This document shows, in pieces, positions 39,324 through 48,127 of a stretch of 64,000 bases of DNA (positions are counted from its first letter, which is position 1; each line of letters begins with the position of its first letter). The position numbers and the translations under genes are program-made. Source of the stretch: a virus; the IMG/VR virus record IMGVR_UViG_3300033149_006345, positions 1 to 64,000 of that record; one strand, 5' to 3'. Below the pieces are notes generated by a model. It was not told the DNA's origin and did not search any database. It saw nothing but the letters and a program-made list of their open reading frames with translations.

Positions 39324-39905
39324 ATGCCAATAATTAGAGAGCACGTTCACGATGGAACCGTTTGTTATATTGAGCCGGAGTCTATTCCGTATATTGAAAA
39401 AGTGTTGCGTGAGTTCAAACCACAATTGATTATTGAGTTGGGCACAGCTTTTGGTGGTTTTACCAAGTATCTTTGCAATTGGTTTCCTTCCACTCCTATT
39501 TATACTGTAGATGCCTTTTTATACGCCTCGAAAAAGGACTTGGCGTTATTTAGGAAGAGAAACGTTACTTTGTTGCTTACTGCTCAGTTGTTCGAGGGGG
39601 AAATGACCATTCCGCTTCTTTGCTCTTTGCCTCTACGTAAATTTCTGTTCTGTGATAATGGGCAAAAGGATATTGAGGTTAGATTATTTGGTGGCTATCT
39701 GCGCCCAGGTGATTTGCTGGCTGTACATGATTGGAGTGATTATAAGCAACGTTTGGAGGGGGCTTTTGAGGAGTTTGTTGCCCATCCCATCAATAAAGTT
39801 TTGAAAACGGAAGTCGATTCGGATGTCCGCTTTTTCTATAAGAAAGATAGGAGTGGTACTAGGGTTAAACCGGTAAACAAAACGGAGCATATATGGGGAA
39901 AATGA
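39324..39905 (+). CDS. SAM-dependent methyltransferase (cephalosporin-hydroxylase/MT fold)
   Basis: 193 residues. The SAM-binding motif LIIELGTAFGGFTKYLC (about residues 36-52), an acidic motif after VDA and the product strand GGYLRPGDLLAVHDWSDY match class I methyltransferases of the type found in polysaccharide and antibiotic clusters. Its target in this island is unknown; sugar O-methylation is inferred from context. The stop overlaps the next start region. Confidence 0.72.
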   Translation: MPIIREHVHDGTVCYIEPESIPYIEKVLREFKPQLIIELGTAFGGFTKYLCNWFPSTPIYTVDAFLYASKKDLALFRKRNVTLLLTAQLFEGEMTIPLLCSLPLRKFLFCDNGQKDIEVRLFGGYLRPGDLLAVHDWSDYKQRLEGAFEEFVAHPINKVLKTEVDSDVRFFYKKDRSGTRVKPVNKTEHIWGK

Positions 39906-40816
39906 TGCCTTGTGATATAGTTGTTTCTGTGACCAAAGGATATTTTTTGTATTTGCAAATCCTTCTGGAGAGTTTTAGCAAAAGCAATCCAGATTTTTCC
40001 GGTTGTATACATATTCTTATGTATGACGAAGACGACTGGTTTCTCTCGTATTTGCGATCATGTAAACTTCCTTATGAGATCCATAAAAGATTTTTGGGAA
40101 ATGCTGTTACCAGCAAGAAGGCAACTACAGCTATGCTGGAGCGGTTTTCCTTTGCATCTGATTTGAAGAGACCGGTAATGCTGGTGGATGCTGACACCAT
40201 TTTTCTAGGTAATGTTAATATGTTCTTCGATATTGCGGGTTTGGGTTATATTGTTGGATGTGGAAATGGGAAGGATATAGAGTTTGGTTTTGGTTGCAAA
40301 GCTAGTAGATTCAAATATGGGAGACCTTTTTGTTATCCTGTACCGAGCAACATACCGGAGGTGGGGGGGAAGTGCAACTATAGAACGATTGCATTGCCTT
40401 TGTTTTTAGATCCTGTAAGGTATGGTTTTTTGTTGAAGGACGTATATGATTATTATTTTTCTCAGGATGAAGACAGAAAGCTCGCCGAGTGGGTTATCTT
40501 GCAGGCACTTTTGGTTAAACACGACTTAATAGATAAGATTTTGCTTTTACCATCACATCGAACATCAAATAGTTATCATTTTATGGTGAACCCATTGTCT
40601 GGTGTATATAAGTATAAAGAGAGGTTTTTATCATCTGCCGGAGGTGATGTGCTTATATGTCATGGCCGGGTGCTAAGCGGTTTTTGGTGGAATGAAAGTA
40701 TGGAAGCGATGAGGAATTTCTTTAGACTTTTTTCCGATGAAGATTGGTTTTTGCAAATGTGGAAAGATAATGCCCAACAGTTGCGAAATATTGTCGGTAG
40801 TTACAGGAGAGATTGA
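39893..40816 (+). CDS. Glycosyltransferase (GT-A fold, GT8-like)
   Basis: 307 residues. An N-terminal strand MPCDIVVSVTKGYFLYLQILLESF, then the metal-binding LVDADTIFLGN (DxD motif) and a later SAGGDVLICHG, the pattern of GT8-type retaining transferases. Inference on family is moderate; the DxD motif is clear. Confidence 0.75.
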   Translation: MGKMMPCDIVVSVTKGYFLYLQILLESFSKSNPDFSGCIHILMYDEDDWFLSYLRSCKLPYEIHKRFLGNAVTSKKATTAMLERFSFASDLKRPVMLVDADTIFLGNVNMFFDIAGLGYIVGCGNGKDIEFGFGCKASRFKYGRPFCYPVPSNIPEVGGKCNYRTIALPLFLDPVRYGFLLKDVYDYYFSQDEDRKLAEWVILQALLVKHDLIDKILLLPSHRTSNSYHFMVNPLSGVYKYKERFLSSAGGDVLICHGRVLSGFWWNESMEAMRNFFRLFSDEDWFLQMWKDNAQQLRNIVGSYRRD

Positions 40817-41619
40817 TTATGTATCCTCTCATACAGGTTTTTCGTGGCAGTGTTAGTAGACCGTGGCAATTGAAAAGAACAACTCCGACTCTCTTTGATA
40901 GATTTAAGTATGCTGGAAAGATTGAATATCATTTAGTTGAAAGTGTTTTTGTCGATGAGTTGTCGGAAGAATGTCTTGAGTACGCAACATCGCAAGAGTA
41001 TATCACTCATGTTATAAAACCACAACGGGGCTATGGTTATGCTATAAAATGGTTTTTGGATAATATGTGCACAGCCCCATATATGATAAATTGGGAAGAT
41101 GATTATGCTGCTGTGACAGATATTCCTCTGACCGAATGTGTTGAGTTGATGGAGACATATCCTCATATAAATCAGATATGTTTTAATAAACGTAAAACAA
41201 TGTCTTATAAGTGGGCGAGACCTGGTCATGGTAGAGAAGATTTTAAGTGGCAGAAGGAACAGAGGGAATTTCCATTGACTGATGGAAGGATGATACCTCT
41301 AGTAGTGAAGGAGAAATGGTGGTTTGGTCCGGCTATTTGGCGAGTTTCCTTCGTCAAAGATAAGTTTGTTGGTTTTAGAGAACGAGTACACCACCGATTC
41401 AATGATGAAGTGTTGTTTCCTTTATTTGGTCCACGCCGTTTGCCTGATGGTTCTCCTTATGTTCCAACACCTACTGAGGTAGAAGAGGTCATTGGTTGTT
41501 ATATTTATGGGAGACATAAAGATCCTCCTATGTCTAGGCATATGCAGGAGGGGGATAGTATCTGGAAAAAGGAACTTCTAGATAAATGGCGGGCAGAGGG
41601 GAGGAAGGTATATTTATGA
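40813..41619 (+). CDS. Glycosyltransferase-like protein (GT-A type)
   Basis: 268 residues. The acidic motif MINWEDDYAAV could act as the metal-binding site of a GT-A enzyme, and a conserved-looking INQICFNKRKTMSY follows. It is paralogous to the next gene (IN-QI-FNKRKTM). Family not certain. Confidence 0.66.
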   Translation: MIMYPLIQVFRGSVSRPWQLKRTTPTLFDRFKYAGKIEYHLVESVFVDELSEECLEYATSQEYITHVIKPQRGYGYAIKWFLDNMCTAPYMINWEDDYAAVTDIPLTECVELMETYPHINQICFNKRKTMSYKWARPGHGREDFKWQKEQREFPLTDGRMIPLVVKEKWWFGPAIWRVSFVKDKFVGFRERVHHRFNDEVLFPLFGPRRLPDGSPYVPTPTEVEEVIGCYIYGRHKDPPMSRHMQEGDSIWKKELLDKWRAEGRKVYL

Positions 41620-42344
41620 TTATTGATCTTTTGGTTACGTCTGCAAGTCGTCCTGCTCTTCTGGAGAAGACACTCACTTCATTTTCGGGTAATGTGGAGT
41701 TAACACAACATTACTTTCGTGGCTTATTGCATGAGGATATATTAGAAGAGGAGCCATCCAAACAAATTATTGTGTGGGCATCTAGATTTTCCTTTTCTGT
41801 GGTTGAACACCATCAACCACATATTGGTTTAGGGCCAGCTATTGGTTATATGCTGGATAATTTTGTCACTTCAAAATATTTGTTTTATTTGCAAGATGAT
41901 TGGGAGTTGGTACGCCCATTGGATTTAGATTTGGCTATAGATTATATGGAAAAATACCCAATGATAAATCAAATTCGTTTTAATAAAAGGAAAACAATGC
42001 CTTTTGTCGGGGATAACCCTAAGAAAAGATGGTATAAGAAAGAGGTTTTATTTGGGGATAGAATTTTTACTGTGTCACCGCATTGGGTTTTGAATCCGGC
42101 TCTATGGCGAGTTGATTTTATTAGTGACAAGTTTGTTCCTTCTTACGAGTTCTGTAACTGGCGTACCAATGATGTTTTGAAACAAGGAAAAGGGCCAAAT
42201 GAAATAGATGCCGACTGGATTGCGGAAAATATGGGTACTTTTATTTGGGGTGGTATTGGTGAACCGCCCTTTTTCAGACATCTTGGGCATGGTCAAAGCG
42301 CATTAACAAAGACGGGCCAGGAGCGCCAGTATTATAGGAGATAG
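41616..42344 (+). CDS. Glycosyltransferase-like protein (GT-A type), paralog
   Basis: 242 residues. DLLVTSASRPALLEKTLTSF resembles a GT2-type N-terminus and YLQDDWELV is the likely metal-binding motif. MINQIRFNKRKTMPF matches the preceding gene, so the two are tandem paralogs. The start (41616) overlaps the previous stop (ATGA) with GGGGAGGAAGG upstream; the frame runs ten codons further upstream. Confidence 0.7.
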   Translation: MIIDLLVTSASRPALLEKTLTSFSGNVELTQHYFRGLLHEDILEEEPSKQIIVWASRFSFSVVEHHQPHIGLGPAIGYMLDNFVTSKYLFYLQDDWELVRPLDLDLAIDYMEKYPMINQIRFNKRKTMPFVGDNPKKRWYKKEVLFGDRIFTVSPHWVLNPALWRVDFISDKFVPSYEFCNWRTNDVLKQGKGPNEIDADWIAENMGTFIWGGIGEPPFFRHLGHGQSALTKTGQERQYYRR

Positions 42345-42350
42345 TGAGAG

Positions 42351-42905
42351 ATGGGCGACGGATCAGGGGATTTGCAGAAAATATGGCATGTATATGTTGG
42401 TAAACATATTGTCTCCGGTTCTGTTTTGGATGTTGGGGCCGGATTAGGCAAGAGTAAAGGAAGATTGCTTATTGGTGCAGATGAAGTTGTTACTCAGGAT
42501 ATTGATAGGGCAAGGATGTTAGATGTTGATGTTATTTGCCCATTAGAAGAGATAACAGAAATTTTTGATTATGTTACTGCTTTTGATGTTATTGAGCATG
42601 TACCTCATCCGGTTAGCTTTTTGACGCATATGTGGAAGCGTTCCAGGAAAGGTATATTTGTCACTACCCCAAATGCTGTAGTTTACCCTCATCCTTGGCA
42701 TTTTACTCCTGCAAAGTTTGCTCTTCTTTTATCTGGTTTTGTTAGAGACAGACAGGAGGCCGAGCGGGTTGTTTTTGCTTACTTCTGTCGTTGTAAGACA
42801 GAGCAAGAGGATATTATAATTGAATCCACGTGGTCGGACTTTCTTCGAGCTGACTCCCCGATTGTTGGGTTGGGTGTATTGGTGCAGAGGAGAGAAAATG
42901 CGTGA
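42351..42905 (+). CDS. Class I SAM-dependent methyltransferase
   Basis: 184 residues. SAM motif I SVLDVGAGLGKSKGRLL (about 25-40), motif II VVTQDID, and DVIEHVPHPVSFLTHMW, typical of small methyltransferases in glycan clusters. Probably modifies a sugar or lipid; target unknown. Confidence 0.78.
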   Translation: MGDGSGDLQKIWHVYVGKHIVSGSVLDVGAGLGKSKGRLLIGADEVVTQDIDRARMLDVDVICPLEEITEIFDYVTAFDVIEHVPHPVSFLTHMWKRSRKGIFVTTPNAVVYPHPWHFTPAKFALLLSGFVRDRQEAERVVFAYFCRCKTEQEDIIIESTWSDFLRADSPIVGLGVLVQRRENA

Positions 42906-43926
42906 CTTTTACCGTATTTTGGTCTTATCTAAATTTCGCAATTACATCTCTTATTTTTCACATGGTGTTATTGAGGGAGCAATACGCAACGGCTGGCGTG
43001 CCAATTGGGTTGAGTTGCAGAAGCTAAATGATGCCGCCAATTATAAGGAGCATTGCGAGTCCATTTTGGAGCAGATAGTGCGCTATCGACCTCATGTAAT
43101 TTTCTGCAATGGCATTTTTGGGGAAGACTCAGAAGCCTTTCCGGGAATATTTGATGTGCTTCTTAAAATCAGGAAAAGATTTGATGATTGCAAGATTGTT
43201 TATCATATGGGTGATCCGAGAAATGAACCTAGGTATAGGAATGACATTTCCAAACTAGTTGATATAGCTCTTTGTAATTTTGGTGGTGAGCTATTAGAGA
43301 AATTCTCGGATATTTGGAAAGTTCCTTGTTATCATTGGCCCTACGCTTGCTGGCAGTTTCCCCGATATGTAGAGAAAGAAAAGAGATATGATTTATTATA
43401 TTTGGGTAATGTGTCAGAACACCCTCGTTATAAGGACCGCACTCCATTTGTTCATTATCTTTTGGATAATGCTTCTATGGAAGTGAGAAGATTTCCTGAT
43501 GAAGAAATAGGCAATACACGCTTCTTTTTGGAAGATATTGTTCCCTATGCTAGAGGGTTATTGAGTTTAGCAGCCACTTATGATCTACCTTACTACATAG
43601 ATGCCCGTCCTTTTGAATATCTTGGTTTTGGGGGTTTGGTTTTTCGTCCAATGTCTGCTGGTTTGACGGATATTTTTGTACCTTTTTATCACTTTATTCC
43701 TTTTGATTTTATCCCCGGAGAGCATAAGTATACTATGAAGTCTTTGGAGGAAGTATATTATGAATACACGACAGTGAAGCGAGATCAGGCGGAGAAAATA
43801 CGAAGACAAGGTTTTGAGTATACCCAAAATTATCATAATTATAGGATGCGAGTTAGAGATGTTATTTTGCTTTTGGAAGGAGTAATAGAGAGGCCCCTCG
43901 TCTACTTGTCTGATTTTGACTTTTGA
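42898..43926 (+). CDS. Glycosyltransferase of the CgeB-like/GT1-2 type
   Basis: 342 residues. It has a HMGDPRNEPRY segment, VPCYHWPYACW near the domain boundary and a C-terminal PYYIDARPFEYLGFGGLVF, the donor-site layout of CgeB/Glyco_trans_1_2-like enzymes. The start at 42898 follows AGAGGAGAGAAA. The next gene is a clear paralog (shared WKVPCYHWPYA). Confidence 0.75.
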   Translation: MRDFYRILVLSKFRNYISYFSHGVIEGAIRNGWRANWVELQKLNDAANYKEHCESILEQIVRYRPHVIFCNGIFGEDSEAFPGIFDVLLKIRKRFDDCKIVYHMGDPRNEPRYRNDISKLVDIALCNFGGELLEKFSDIWKVPCYHWPYACWQFPRYVEKEKRYDLLYLGNVSEHPRYKDRTPFVHYLLDNASMEVRRFPDEEIGNTRFFLEDIVPYARGLLSLAATYDLPYYIDARPFEYLGFGGLVFRPMSAGLTDIFVPFYHFIPFDFIPGEHKYTMKSLEEVYYEYTTVKRDQAEKIRRQGFEYTQNYHNYRMRVRDVILLLEGVIERPLVYLSDFDF

Positions 43927-43943
43927 TGATTGGAGGTTGTGGG

Positions 43944-44918
43944 ATGCAACCAAAAAGACCCATACGCCTAGCTTGTTTAGGAGATTGGTCAAATTATTTT
44001 AGCTATTTTCTGTATGGGAGCCTGGAGGGGGCTATATTAAATCAGTGCTGGTTTCGTCCTATTGATATACGCTCTCCAGTGAAGGTTATAGTGCGAAATA
44101 TTTTGGAGTTTCGTCCAGACATTCTTTTGGCGCATATGTTATTTTCTGAAGGAGTACGACCTATCCCGGAAACATTGGATTATTTGGCGACGGTTCGCAA
44201 GAAAGTAGGTACGCGAGTTTTTTATCATTTGGGTGATGCCAGAACAGTTCCCCGTTATGCAGGTGATATCAGTATGGCAGTTGATGGTTGTTTGGTTAAC
44301 CAGACCAACTTGACTCCTTTTGAAGAAATATGGAAAGTTCCTTGTTACCATTGGCCCTATGCTGCATTTAAGCAGGCTAGAATTGCTGGGAAAGTGAAGG
44401 AGTTTGAGCATCCACTTATATTTACCGGTAGGCTAAGTGACAAGGGGATACATAGGAACAGGACCATTTTTATTAGGGAACTCCAGCGCCTAATGCCTGT
44501 TAAAGTATATCCAGATGAGAAGTATCCAGATACAAAGCTATTGACAGCGGAAATTGCAGCTTCAGCAACAGCAATCCTTGGGGTTTGTGCCGGATATGAT
44601 ATTCCTGGTTATGCTGATGTGCGTCCGTATCAGTATCCTGGGGCGGGGGGTGTTTTGTTTCAACGGTATTATTTGGGATTGGAAGAGATTTTTCTGGATG
44701 GTAAACATATGATCTTCTTTTATGATGATGATCCAAGTAACTTCGAGGAGCTTTATAATAAATGGGTGTTTGGCGAGTTTTCGTCTCTTCTCTCTTCAAT
44801 ACGGCAGGAGGCTTTTTCTTTCCTTCAGAGATATCATACTTATGCCAACCGAATAAAGGATGTTTTGAATATTGTTTATTATGGCGTGCCCCCAAAGATA
44901 AAACTTGCGGATCTGTAG
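43944..44918 (+). CDS. Glycosyltransferase of the CgeB-like type, paralog
   Basis: 324 residues. Shares YFSYFLYGSLEGAI, HLGDARTVPRYAGDIS and IWKVPCYHWPYA with the preceding protein, and its end repeats the ADVRPYQYPGAGGVLF donor-site pattern. The start at 43944 follows TTGGAGGTTGTGGG; the frame begins seven codons earlier. Tandem duplication produced the pair. Confidence 0.75.
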   Translation: MQPKRPIRLACLGDWSNYFSYFLYGSLEGAILNQCWFRPIDIRSPVKVIVRNILEFRPDILLAHMLFSEGVRPIPETLDYLATVRKKVGTRVFYHLGDARTVPRYAGDISMAVDGCLVNQTNLTPFEEIWKVPCYHWPYAAFKQARIAGKVKEFEHPLIFTGRLSDKGIHRNRTIFIRELQRLMPVKVYPDEKYPDTKLLTAEIAASATAILGVCAGYDIPGYADVRPYQYPGAGGVLFQRYYLGLEEIFLDGKHMIFFYDDDPSNFEELYNKWVFGEFSSLLSSIRQEAFSFLQRYHTYANRIKDVLNIVYYGVPPKIKLADL

Positions 44919-44927
44919 GAGGAGCGA

Positions 44928-46238
44928 ATGCAGTTGGAGCGTATTTATGAAAAGTTAATGATACCAGAGACCGAAGATCGTGTTATTTTGGATGGAAAAG
45001 AATATTCAGCCAAGGTTGGTAAGCATAGCATTTGGATTCCTGAATTGGAGTTGAAGTTGCCATTTCAGTATAACGGCCATTTTGTTGAATATTACCATTG
45101 GTCAAGAGGGCAACATGCAGAGCGAATAAAAAATTTTACCTTTGGAACGGAACTCCCTTATGCCATGTCTTCTCTCTATAATATTGTTGAGGAATGGGCT
45201 ATTTTTTACTTGCTGGCAAAACGGAAGTTGGCTCCTCCAATTGGTGGTTTTGTCTTCTTCAAGAATATACTTTCCACTTTTCCAAAAGACGTCATGCGTT
45301 GTGACCCAAAGGGCGGATATGGTTTTTTTATGAGAGATGCTTCCAAGTTGGATAAGAAATCTTTCTCACCGGATTATTTTAAGCAGGAGTTTGTGTCAAG
45401 TGGTATATTATATTGCTCCGAGACAGCATTGGGGGATATTTGTGAGGAGGGGAGAAATAATCATATAAATGGGTATATTGTTGACATTAGGAGAAGCATC
45501 CAGGATGCAATTCATCTTCGTAAATTGCCCGGATTGGATGAGATTGCGACAGATACCTATTTAACCAGCATTTGCAAAGAAATTTTTTATCAGGATGATC
45601 CTGGGAAATTGAAAGAAAGAATTGCTGTATATGGTCAATTTCCTTTCAAACAAAGAAATAAGCCTTATCAAAGCTATTGGCTCAGGAATGAATATGTAGA
45701 AGGGGCTAGGGCTACTGAGGAAAGGTTGTCGTTGATGGGTATTCCAACTGAGCTTCCTCCTGAAACATCCGTGTTGGATTTGGGTTGTTGTATTGGTGCT
45801 ATTTGTCAAGGAATGTATTTAAGAGGGGCTAGAGATATTTTGGGATTGGAGTATCAACTAGAATATTTAGCTTGCGCCAGAGATTTAGCGAGATATAATG
45901 GTCATCAAATTTCTTACTTACAATATGATCTCTCTGATAGAGAACAGCTAGATAAGGTGATTGCTCATCTAAACAAATATTTTCCCAATGGAATTGACTA
46001 TGTTTTTGCTTTGGCTATTTATAAGCATATTGGTTTGGATAATTTGTTGTACCTTTTGGAGAACATTTCTTTCAGAAATCTATATGTTGAGAGTTCATCT
46101 GTTGAATCGGTGAAAACTACGGGACATGCCAAAGAATGTAATAAACAGTTGAATAAGCGTTGGAAAACAAAGTTTTTGGGGTATACTACTGATCGCAGTA
46201 AACGAGCGATATGGTATTGTGAAGGAGGGGAAAAATGA
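44928..46238 (+). CDS. Large protein with C-terminal SAM-dependent methyltransferase
   Basis: 436 residues. The C-terminal ~180 residues are a class I methyltransferase (SVLDLGCCIGAICQGMYLRGARDILGLE, then DYVFALAIYKHIGLDNLLYLL). The first ~250 residues are not recognised and contain an aromatic-rich segment (WSRGQHAERIKNF) and a phosphotransferase-like IVDIRR. Possibly couples modification of a lipid- or sugar-linked substrate to methylation. GTAGGAGGAGCGA precedes the ATG. Confidence 0.72.
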   Translation: MQLERIYEKLMIPETEDRVILDGKEYSAKVGKHSIWIPELELKLPFQYNGHFVEYYHWSRGQHAERIKNFTFGTELPYAMSSLYNIVEEWAIFYLLAKRKLAPPIGGFVFFKNILSTFPKDVMRCDPKGGYGFFMRDASKLDKKSFSPDYFKQEFVSSGILYCSETALGDICEEGRNNHINGYIVDIRRSIQDAIHLRKLPGLDEIATDTYLTSICKEIFYQDDPGKLKERIAVYGQFPFKQRNKPYQSYWLRNEYVEGARATEERLSLMGIPTELPPETSVLDLGCCIGAICQGMYLRGARDILGLEYQLEYLACARDLARYNGHQISYLQYDLSDREQLDKVIAHLNKYFPNGIDYVFALAIYKHIGLDNLLYLLENISFRNLYVESSSVESVKTTGHAKECNKQLNKRWKTKFLGYTTDRSKRAIWYCEGGEK

Positions 46239-46486
46239 GTCGGATTATTACCAAACCCACACCTAATTTTTATACCTGTAGGTTGCTTGAGCCGGTAAGT
46301 GAAGCAGAGTATTACTATAAGCGTTGTGCAGAGAAGAGCAAAGGACGCTGTATTGATCATGTGTATATGAAGAAGAGGGGAGAGGATTCGACCAAATTGC
46401 AATCTTTGCGGTACAAGAAGACGATATGGACCAGGCAAGCGGCAAAAGCCCATTGTGATCAGAGAGGAGGAAGGTTTGATGTTTGA
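46235..46486 (+). CDS. Small Cys-containing hypothetical protein
   Basis: 83 residues, basic, with the end WTRQAAKAHCDQRGGRFD, which resembles the tail of some phage head or portal-associated proteins. GAAGGAGGGG precedes the ATG. It lies in the sugar island but shows no glycosyltransferase feature; it might be a displaced structural-type small protein. Confidence 0.55.
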   Translation: MSRIITKPTPNFYTCRLLEPVSEAEYYYKRCAEKSKGRCIDHVYMKKRGEDSTKLQSLRYKKTIWTRQAAKAHCDQRGGRFDV

Positions 46487-47063
46487 GTTTTTGGGTGGCT
46501 TCAACCATATTTTGGTTACTGGAGTGCAACGATCCGGCACTACTATTTGTGCTCAGATGATTGCACATGATTTAGGGTATAAATGGTATAAGGAAGAGAA
46601 AGTAAAAGGTGAAGATTGGATAGCCTTGTATAAGTTCTTGACTGATTTTCGTGGAATGAAGTTGGTGCTACAATGCCCTAGATTTTGCTATTGTATCGAG
46701 CGAGTAAGTCTACCTTCAAATGCCATAGTTTTCATGGTTAGGAATAAGAGGGAGGTGTTGAAAGCACAGAGGGATATAGGATGGGATGCTTCAAAAGAAA
46801 TGCAACATCCTTGTTACCGAGGTTATAAAGATATCGTTGAAGCCAAGAAGCAATATTGGGAAACAGTTCAGAAACATGGCATCTATAATGCTTTTGAAGT
46901 GAATTATCGCTCTTTGGCAAAGCATCCATTGTGGATTCCGGCCAGGTTGCGGAAAGATTTTGCATCAATGCAGACATCTTTAGCTTCTCCTTATACCTTT
47001 GATGACTCCCCTGAAGATAAGAAGTTGCGGGAGAAACTGTACAAGAGAGGAAGGATTGTCTGA
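46479..47063 (+). CDS. Sulfotransferase-like P-loop protein
   Basis: 194 residues. HILVTGVQRSGTTICAQMI is a sulfotransferase-type 5-prime phosphosulfate loop (RSGTT), followed by VFMVRNKREVLKAQRDIGWD, similar to the 3-prime phosphate motif region. The length and layout fit a small sulfotransferase or a related P-loop kinase-like enzyme. It would need PAPS from the host if it is a sulfotransferase. AGAGAGGAGGAAGG lies upstream of the ATG at 46479. Confidence 0.68.
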   Translation: MFEFLGGFNHILVTGVQRSGTTICAQMIAHDLGYKWYKEEKVKGEDWIALYKFLTDFRGMKLVLQCPRFCYCIERVSLPSNAIVFMVRNKREVLKAQRDIGWDASKEMQHPCYRGYKDIVEAKKQYWETVQKHGIYNAFEVNYRSLAKHPLWIPARLRKDFASMQTSLASPYTFDDSPEDKKLREKLYKRGRIV

Positions 47064-47911
47064 TGTTTGGTATGAGTGTTACTGTTCCATACCGTAATCG
47101 CTTTAAGTGTTTGGATAGGTGCCTTCGTCCATTATTGCGACAGAAGACAAATTTTCCTTTTGAGGTAGTGTTTGTAGATTATGGAAGCACCGATGATACT
47201 CTGAGCTATCTTTGTAAGTCTTATTCTGCTGAGATAGCTTCTAATAAGTTGGTGCTTGTTCATTATCCTGCCGACGCATTTAATTTGGCAGGAGCACGTA
47301 ATGTTGGTATTGCTTTCTCTAATTATCCTTTGATTTTTACGTTTGATATTGATTCTATCTGCCTATCTGATACCATTTTGCAAGAGGTGTATGATTTTTA
47401 TTTGGATATGGAGCAAAAAGCAAAGAAAAATATACAAGATTTAGAACAATATAAACCACCATTGCTGACAAAAAATATACCTTACACTTATGATGAATAC
47501 AAGTATATCCCCTATGGACATATTGTCAGGACTGTTGGTTGGGGAAATTGTTTGTTGCATAAAGATATATTTTTTGCTATTGGTGGTTTGGACCATATGA
47601 CTTTTCGGGGCAAAGGATATGAAGATATGGCTTTTATGGTGTTGTGCTTGAGGAATGGTTATTATCTGGTTCAGTATCCTGATGTGCTATATCGAAAGAA
47701 GAATACGAAACTGGTAAATTTCAAGGACCATGAGTTGTCACCGGAAGAAAGGGTGGAAACATATGATGTATGGGAGGATGGTTGTGACGCTGGGGCTAGA
47801 GAACGGAGTTACAGACGCTTTCGGCTGTTGGTAGAATCCCCTGGAGTACGGTATAATTCAGTAGTTGATTGGAATCTTCTCAGGAAGGAAGGATATAGAA
47901 TAAATATATAG
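47063..47911 (+). CDS. Glycosyltransferase family 2
   Basis: 282 residues. VTVPYRNRFKCLDRCLRPLL, then VVFVDYGSTDDT, LAGARNVGIAFSNYPLIFTFDIDS (metal-binding DxD) and WGNCLLHKDIFFAIGGLDHMTFRGKGYEDM, the full order of motifs of an inverting GT2 enzyme, similar to capsule and chondroitin-type transferases. Confidently a GT; substrate unknown. Confidence 0.88.
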   Translation: MFGMSVTVPYRNRFKCLDRCLRPLLRQKTNFPFEVVFVDYGSTDDTLSYLCKSYSAEIASNKLVLVHYPADAFNLAGARNVGIAFSNYPLIFTFDIDSICLSDTILQEVYDFYLDMEQKAKKNIQDLEQYKPPLLTKNIPYTYDEYKYIPYGHIVRTVGWGNCLLHKDIFFAIGGLDHMTFRGKGYEDMAFMVLCLRNGYYLVQYPDVLYRKKNTKLVNFKDHELSPEERVETYDVWEDGCDAGARERSYRRFRLLVESPGVRYNSVVDWNLLRKEGYRINI

Positions 47912-47921
47912 GGGGTTATGG

Positions 47922-48125
47922 ATGATAGTTTATGTGGATGGAAAACTCTATCATGGGGCAAGAGGTTTGGTTGCTGTATGTTTTAGTGATCGGGATTTGG
48001 AACACATTCGCAATATGGCACCGGGTTGTAGAATTTATTGTGAGTATGATGCTGATTTATGGCAGGATGAAACAGAAGTTGCTTCTATTTTGCACGAATT
48101 TATGAAGGACTGCGAGAAGGAGTGA
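47922..48125 (+). CDS. Small hypothetical protein of the sugar island
   Basis: 67 residues, acidic, alpha/beta, unknown (VYVDGKLYHGARGLVAVCFSDRDLEHIRNMAPG). It ends one base before the next gene's region and overlaps its ribosome site. No motif recognised. Confidence 0.6.
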   Translation: MIVYVDGKLYHGARGLVAVCFSDRDLEHIRNMAPGCRIYCEYDADLWQDETEVASILHEFMKDCEKE

Positions 48126-48127
48126 AA

